A DNA stretch of 64,000 nucleotides from Candidatus Cloacimonadota bacterium. GTDB taxonomy: Bacteria; Muiribacteriota; UBA6191. Below, one piece after another: positions 61,579-64,000 of this stretch. How positions within the stretch are numbered: the first letter of the stretch is position 1; the number at the start of each line of letters is the position of its first letter. The stretch spans positions 248,001-312,000 of the forward strand of contig JAGSHD010000002.1 of the NCBI GenBank assembly GCA_023954715.1, written 5' to 3'. The notes below the pieces were generated by a model. That model ran no database searches. It worked only from the letters and a program-made list of their open reading frames with translations, and was not told where the DNA came from. The position numbers and the translations under genes are program-made.

Positions 61579-63546
61579 ATGAAAACTATATTTACGATTT
61601 TAAGTATTATCTTTGTATTTTTACAAACCCCTCAAGCAAAGACAAATGAGTTCATTTTAAAAACTTTAAGAAAAGAACTTACAAACTATCGATCCCAAGC
61701 TGCCAAGCAACTAAACTTGAATGGTAAAAAAGTGGTAAATCTCTTTGAAAAAGGAGGATTTCACCAACTGGCACCAAAGCAACAGATAAGTTTATTAAGT
61801 ACTCTTAAACGATCATCAATTTCAAATAATTTGTACAAAGACTTTTTGATTACAGCTAGCCAAAAAAAGATCAGCTCAAATCAATTTAGAAGCTACCCCA
61901 TCAACTCTTTAAACGGATGGCTTTGGCTTAAGTTTGCTGTACTATTTGAAGGCTTGAAAAGAGAAAGTTTAACAGATTACTGCCTTCAACAGGGCTATGA
62001 AACTTTAACTAGCCTAGGTAGACGTTTTGATGGACCAACACCTCTGATTCAATCTCCTGTTCTATTTGTAATCAAAACAATAACACAGCATGATGAAAAT
62101 ATTTCCAATGATCGATTGATAAAGCTTGGTAAATGGGCTGAAAAGCTTGGGAAAAACACAGAAAGCATTGGAGTTTTACAAAGTTTAATAGCTAAAAAGA
62201 TTGAAAAGTCTCATCCAAAGGAGTCTGCAATATTTAAAAATAAAGGCTTAGACCAACAATATAATCATATTATGGGATTTGTCTCACGATCCGGAATTAC
62301 ACTAATAGACATCTCCATTGTTTTGAGTTTTTCAATGTTTTGTTTTTATCTTTTGTTTAACTCATTCTTACGTTTAAAATACATTGGTATTCGTTACAAA
62401 ATATCGAGTAATAGCTCTGATTCCACCTTTATCAAAACTATAAAAAACTGGTTTATTCCATCTCAAGTTTTTGCAAATAAAAAAGAGCTTTTAACCCTCT
62501 TTTCAATTGCTTTTATTTATACAGTTACTCTAAGTATATGTATGATGAGTATCTCTAGCATCGGGGTTCAGGCACATCTACCTTATTCACTAGTTCAAGA
62601 GGACTACAATAACCTAGAGTTAATCGAATCATTTAGTACCCTAAAAGCAAAAAATGAAGAAAATAAAGCCATAGACTACTTTTTGGCTTATACCTATATG
62701 TCTCTATCTCAATATGAAAGAGCTAGAGAAATATTTTTAGACTTGTCACACAGTAAGCAGTTCAAAAACTCTAGTGAGCTTCATGTCAATTTTAACTATG
62801 TGTTAGATCAGTTAAACTCTAAGTCTGATCGTTTCAAAGTAAACTTAGATCAAACAAATCAAGAAGTTTACCAAAAGATGATTCATTTTCACAAAAAGAA
62901 GATTCTTCCTCCTTCACCAGAGATGTGGTCTCTTTTATTAGATAAACATCCTATATTCAGTGCAAAATGGTGTGGGCAATTAGTCGATGCTTGGACTCAA
63001 TTACTAATTGGACATTATGACCCTATCAAAGCCAAAAGTTGGTTCATACCACTTATCATGTTTCTTATGCTTGTTAGCCCACTCTTATTATTGTTTAAAG
63101 TTCAAAATTACCATTTATGTGAGTGTGAAACACCAATTCTAAAGAATGAAGAGTTTTGTAGCTCTTGTGAAGAAAACAACAAATGGAATGATGAAGAACT
63201 TCTAAGAAAAAGTAAATTTACTTATCAAAATTTGTTTAACTTTAAGCCTTTATCATTATTAGCTCCAGGATTGAGTCTGCTTACAAAATCTAAATATCAA
63301 GGAGTCGGAATCATATTGTTAATCGTATGGATCGTTACCGTAGCTGGCTCGTTAATGATTTATTCAAATCTCCCAGTAGCGATTGGCCTTTTAGGCAAAA
63401 TGGGTACTCCTTCATTTGGTAGCATGGACTATCTAAAATATAATGTTCACTTTGAACCAATCGCTACTCTTTGGATTCAAGCTTGCTCTGTTGGGTTAAT
63501 CTCTTCATATTTAGTGAACTTAGGATTTGTACTTAAAAAGAAGTAA
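61579..63546 (+). CDS. Large membrane protein with TPR-like and zinc-ribbon segments, ECF-module partner
   Basis: 655 residues, not recognised as a family. A signal-like N-terminus (1-20) is followed by a helical domain; membrane segments lie near 245-265, 305-335, 485-505, 570-595 and 630-650. A TPR-like helix pair (FLAYTYMSLSQYERAREIF, about 365-383) lies between the second and third. After the third comes CECETPILKNEEFCSSC (about 514-530), a likely zinc ribbon. It starts 15 bases after the anti-sigma gene and ends before a terminator, so it belongs to the sigma operon and may be its sensor or main product. Confidence 0.75.
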   Translation: MKTIFTILSIIFVFLQTPQAKTNEFILKTLRKELTNYRSQAAKQLNLNGKKVVNLFEKGGFHQLAPKQQISLLSTLKRSSISNNLYKDFLITASQKKISSNQFRSYPINSLNGWLWLKFAVLFEGLKRESLTDYCLQQGYETLTSLGRRFDGPTPLIQSPVLFVIKTITQHDENISNDRLIKLGKWAEKLGKNTESIGVLQSLIAKKIEKSHPKESAIFKNKGLDQQYNHIMGFVSRSGITLIDISIVLSFSMFCFYLLFNSFLRLKYIGIRYKISSNSSDSTFIKTIKNWFIPSQVFANKKELLTLFSIAFIYTVTLSICMMSISSIGVQAHLPYSLVQEDYNNLELIESFSTLKAKNEENKAIDYFLAYTYMSLSQYERAREIFLDLSHSKQFKNSSELHVNFNYVLDQLNSKSDRFKVNLDQTNQEVYQKMIHFHKKKILPPSPEMWSLLLDKHPIFSAKWCGQLVDAWTQLLIGHYDPIKAKSWFIPLIMFLMLVSPLLLLFKVQNYHLCECETPILKNEEFCSSCEENNKWNDEELLRKSKFTYQNLFNFKPLSLLAPGLSLLTKSKYQGVGIILLIVWIVTVAGSLMIYSNLPVAIGLLGKMGTPSFGSMDYLKYNVHFEPIATLWIQACSVGLISSYLVNLGFVLKKK

Positions 63547-63558
63547 GATTTGATAAAT

Positions 63559-63596
63559 AACACGCAAGATATCGCGAGGTATGTTGCGTGTTTTTT
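63559..63596 (+). terminator. Terminator of the ECF-sigma operon
   Basis: The 9-bp stem AACACGCAA/TTGCGTGTT with a 16-base loop is followed by a run of T, 13 bases after the last gene's stop. Confidence 0.85.
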
Positions 63597-63638
63597 ATAC
63601 AAACATCGAATGTTTAGCTTATTTTGAAAAACTATTAC

Positions 63639-64000
63639 TTATATATGATTTATAAGCTTATCTGATCTTCCACGTAAAATTTCATTTCTTCGCAGTTTGA
63701 AAATCATATTGGTTTTTTTGGTATGAACTATTCTATCAATTCTAAACAGCCTTACTGATTTGCGAAGATCATCCCAACATAAAAAGTACCAAACAGGAAA
63801 CTCTAAATATAATATATGAGGTTCTATCAAGCGTTCAGTTAACTCATTGTTTGCTGATTTATATTTGATTTTTACTTTGGTAAGATTAAAGAAACTATCA
63901 CTTAGATCACCTATGACATCTTGTTGAGGTTGCACATATCCTTGAAGAACTTTATCCGAGGCAATATTGCCGATTAAGACTCGTTTTCTAACTTTAGAAA
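63639..64000 (-). CDS. WYL-domain transcriptional regulator, C-terminal part (partial)
   Basis: The frame runs open from 63639 (stop side) beyond the window end; about 120 residues are visible. KIKYKSANNELTERLIEPHI followed by LYLEFPVWYFLCWDDLRKSV and RLFRIDRI matches the WYL domain of YafY/PafC-like HTH regulators, with WYFLCW replacing the typical WYLxAxC. The DNA-binding part would lie upstream, outside the window. It converges on the sigma operon terminator. WYL domains sense nucleotides or nucleic acids. Confidence 0.75.
   Translation of the reverse strand, partial: SKVRKRVLIGNIASDKVLQGYVQPQQDVIGDLSDSFFNLTKVKIKYKSANNELTERLIEPHILYLEFPVWYFLCWDDLRKSVRLFRIDRIVHTKKTNMIFKLRRNEILRGRSDKLINHI

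Noticed and set aside
1..64000. tRNA, rRNA, CRISPR array or prophage
   Set aside because: I saw no rRNA blocks, regularly spaced repeats, phage structural genes or convincing tRNA cloverleaf by reading; a tRNAscan or CRISPR search was not possible here.

Overview
The window is AT-rich DNA (about one third G+C by eye) with dense, short-spaced genes. It encodes a lipid A pathway (LpxI, LpxB, MsbA, an LpxL-type acyltransferase), TonB/ExbB/ExbD and outer-membrane proteins, so the host is a Gram-negative bacterium. A complete isc operon in the order iscR-iscS-iscU-iscA-hscB-hscA-fdx-iscX points to a proteobacterial-type lineage. LpxI instead of LpxH, a PSP1 protein, a HEAT-repeat giant and the DUF1800/DUF1501 pair suggest something outside the classical enteric group, such as a low-GC deltaproteobacterial, Bdellovibrionota-like or SAR324-like organism. 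I cannot fix the taxon. I saw no rRNA, tRNA, CRISPR array, phage or transposase gene.

Layout. 0-5 kb: the end of a DUF1800 gene, a Tat-exported DUF1501 protein, a membrane-anchored Ser/Thr kinase and a secreted clostripain-type protease. 5-14.5 kb: truncated haemoglobin, an alpha/beta hydrolase with a membrane protein, a 938-residue HEAT/TPR protein, an 850-residue beta-rich envelope protein and a Xer recombinase. 14.5-24.7 kb: an envelope-transport and redox region. Here a TonB-dependent receptor, a CxCC beta-propeller/thioredoxin-like fusion, ExbB and ExbD form one tightly coupled operon. It is preceded by a GC-elevated leader carrying a small His/Cys-rich ORF. TonB lies next door. A di-haem cytochrome c peroxidase diverges from a small CxxC protein plus yaaA across two PerR/Fur-like palindromes. 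24.8-30 kb: a short FloA-like protein, a deacylase/ATP-grasp pair, a K+-channel-like protein with an odd filter and a ComFB-like protein. 30-37 kb: the isc operon, a divergent second A-type carrier and cysQ. 37-46 kb: secreted unknowns, an S51-like protein, ndk, a NIF3 protein, an SGNH hydrolase, a response regulator and a GT-C/GT2 fusion. 46-56.6 kb: a long lipid A operon (PSP1 gene, lpxI, lpxB, msbA, second lpxB-like gene, lpxL, pdxA) preceded by rlmN-holB. 57-64 kb: membrane proteins of unknown function, a formylglycine-enzyme-fold protein, an ECF sigma/anti-sigma/membrane-protein module and the end of a WYL regulator.

The clearest undescribed structure is a dispersed intergenic repeat of about 230 bp. 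Two full copies (near 14.7 and 57.5 kb) and one internally deleted copy (near 45.9 kb) share ends that look like short terminal inverted repeats. The full copies carry a central hairpin whose pairing is kept despite sequence changes, and the deleted copy lacks that hairpin. The most interesting functional candidates are the uORF/TonB-receptor/CxCC-propeller/ExbBD cassette and the peroxide module with paired palindromic operators.
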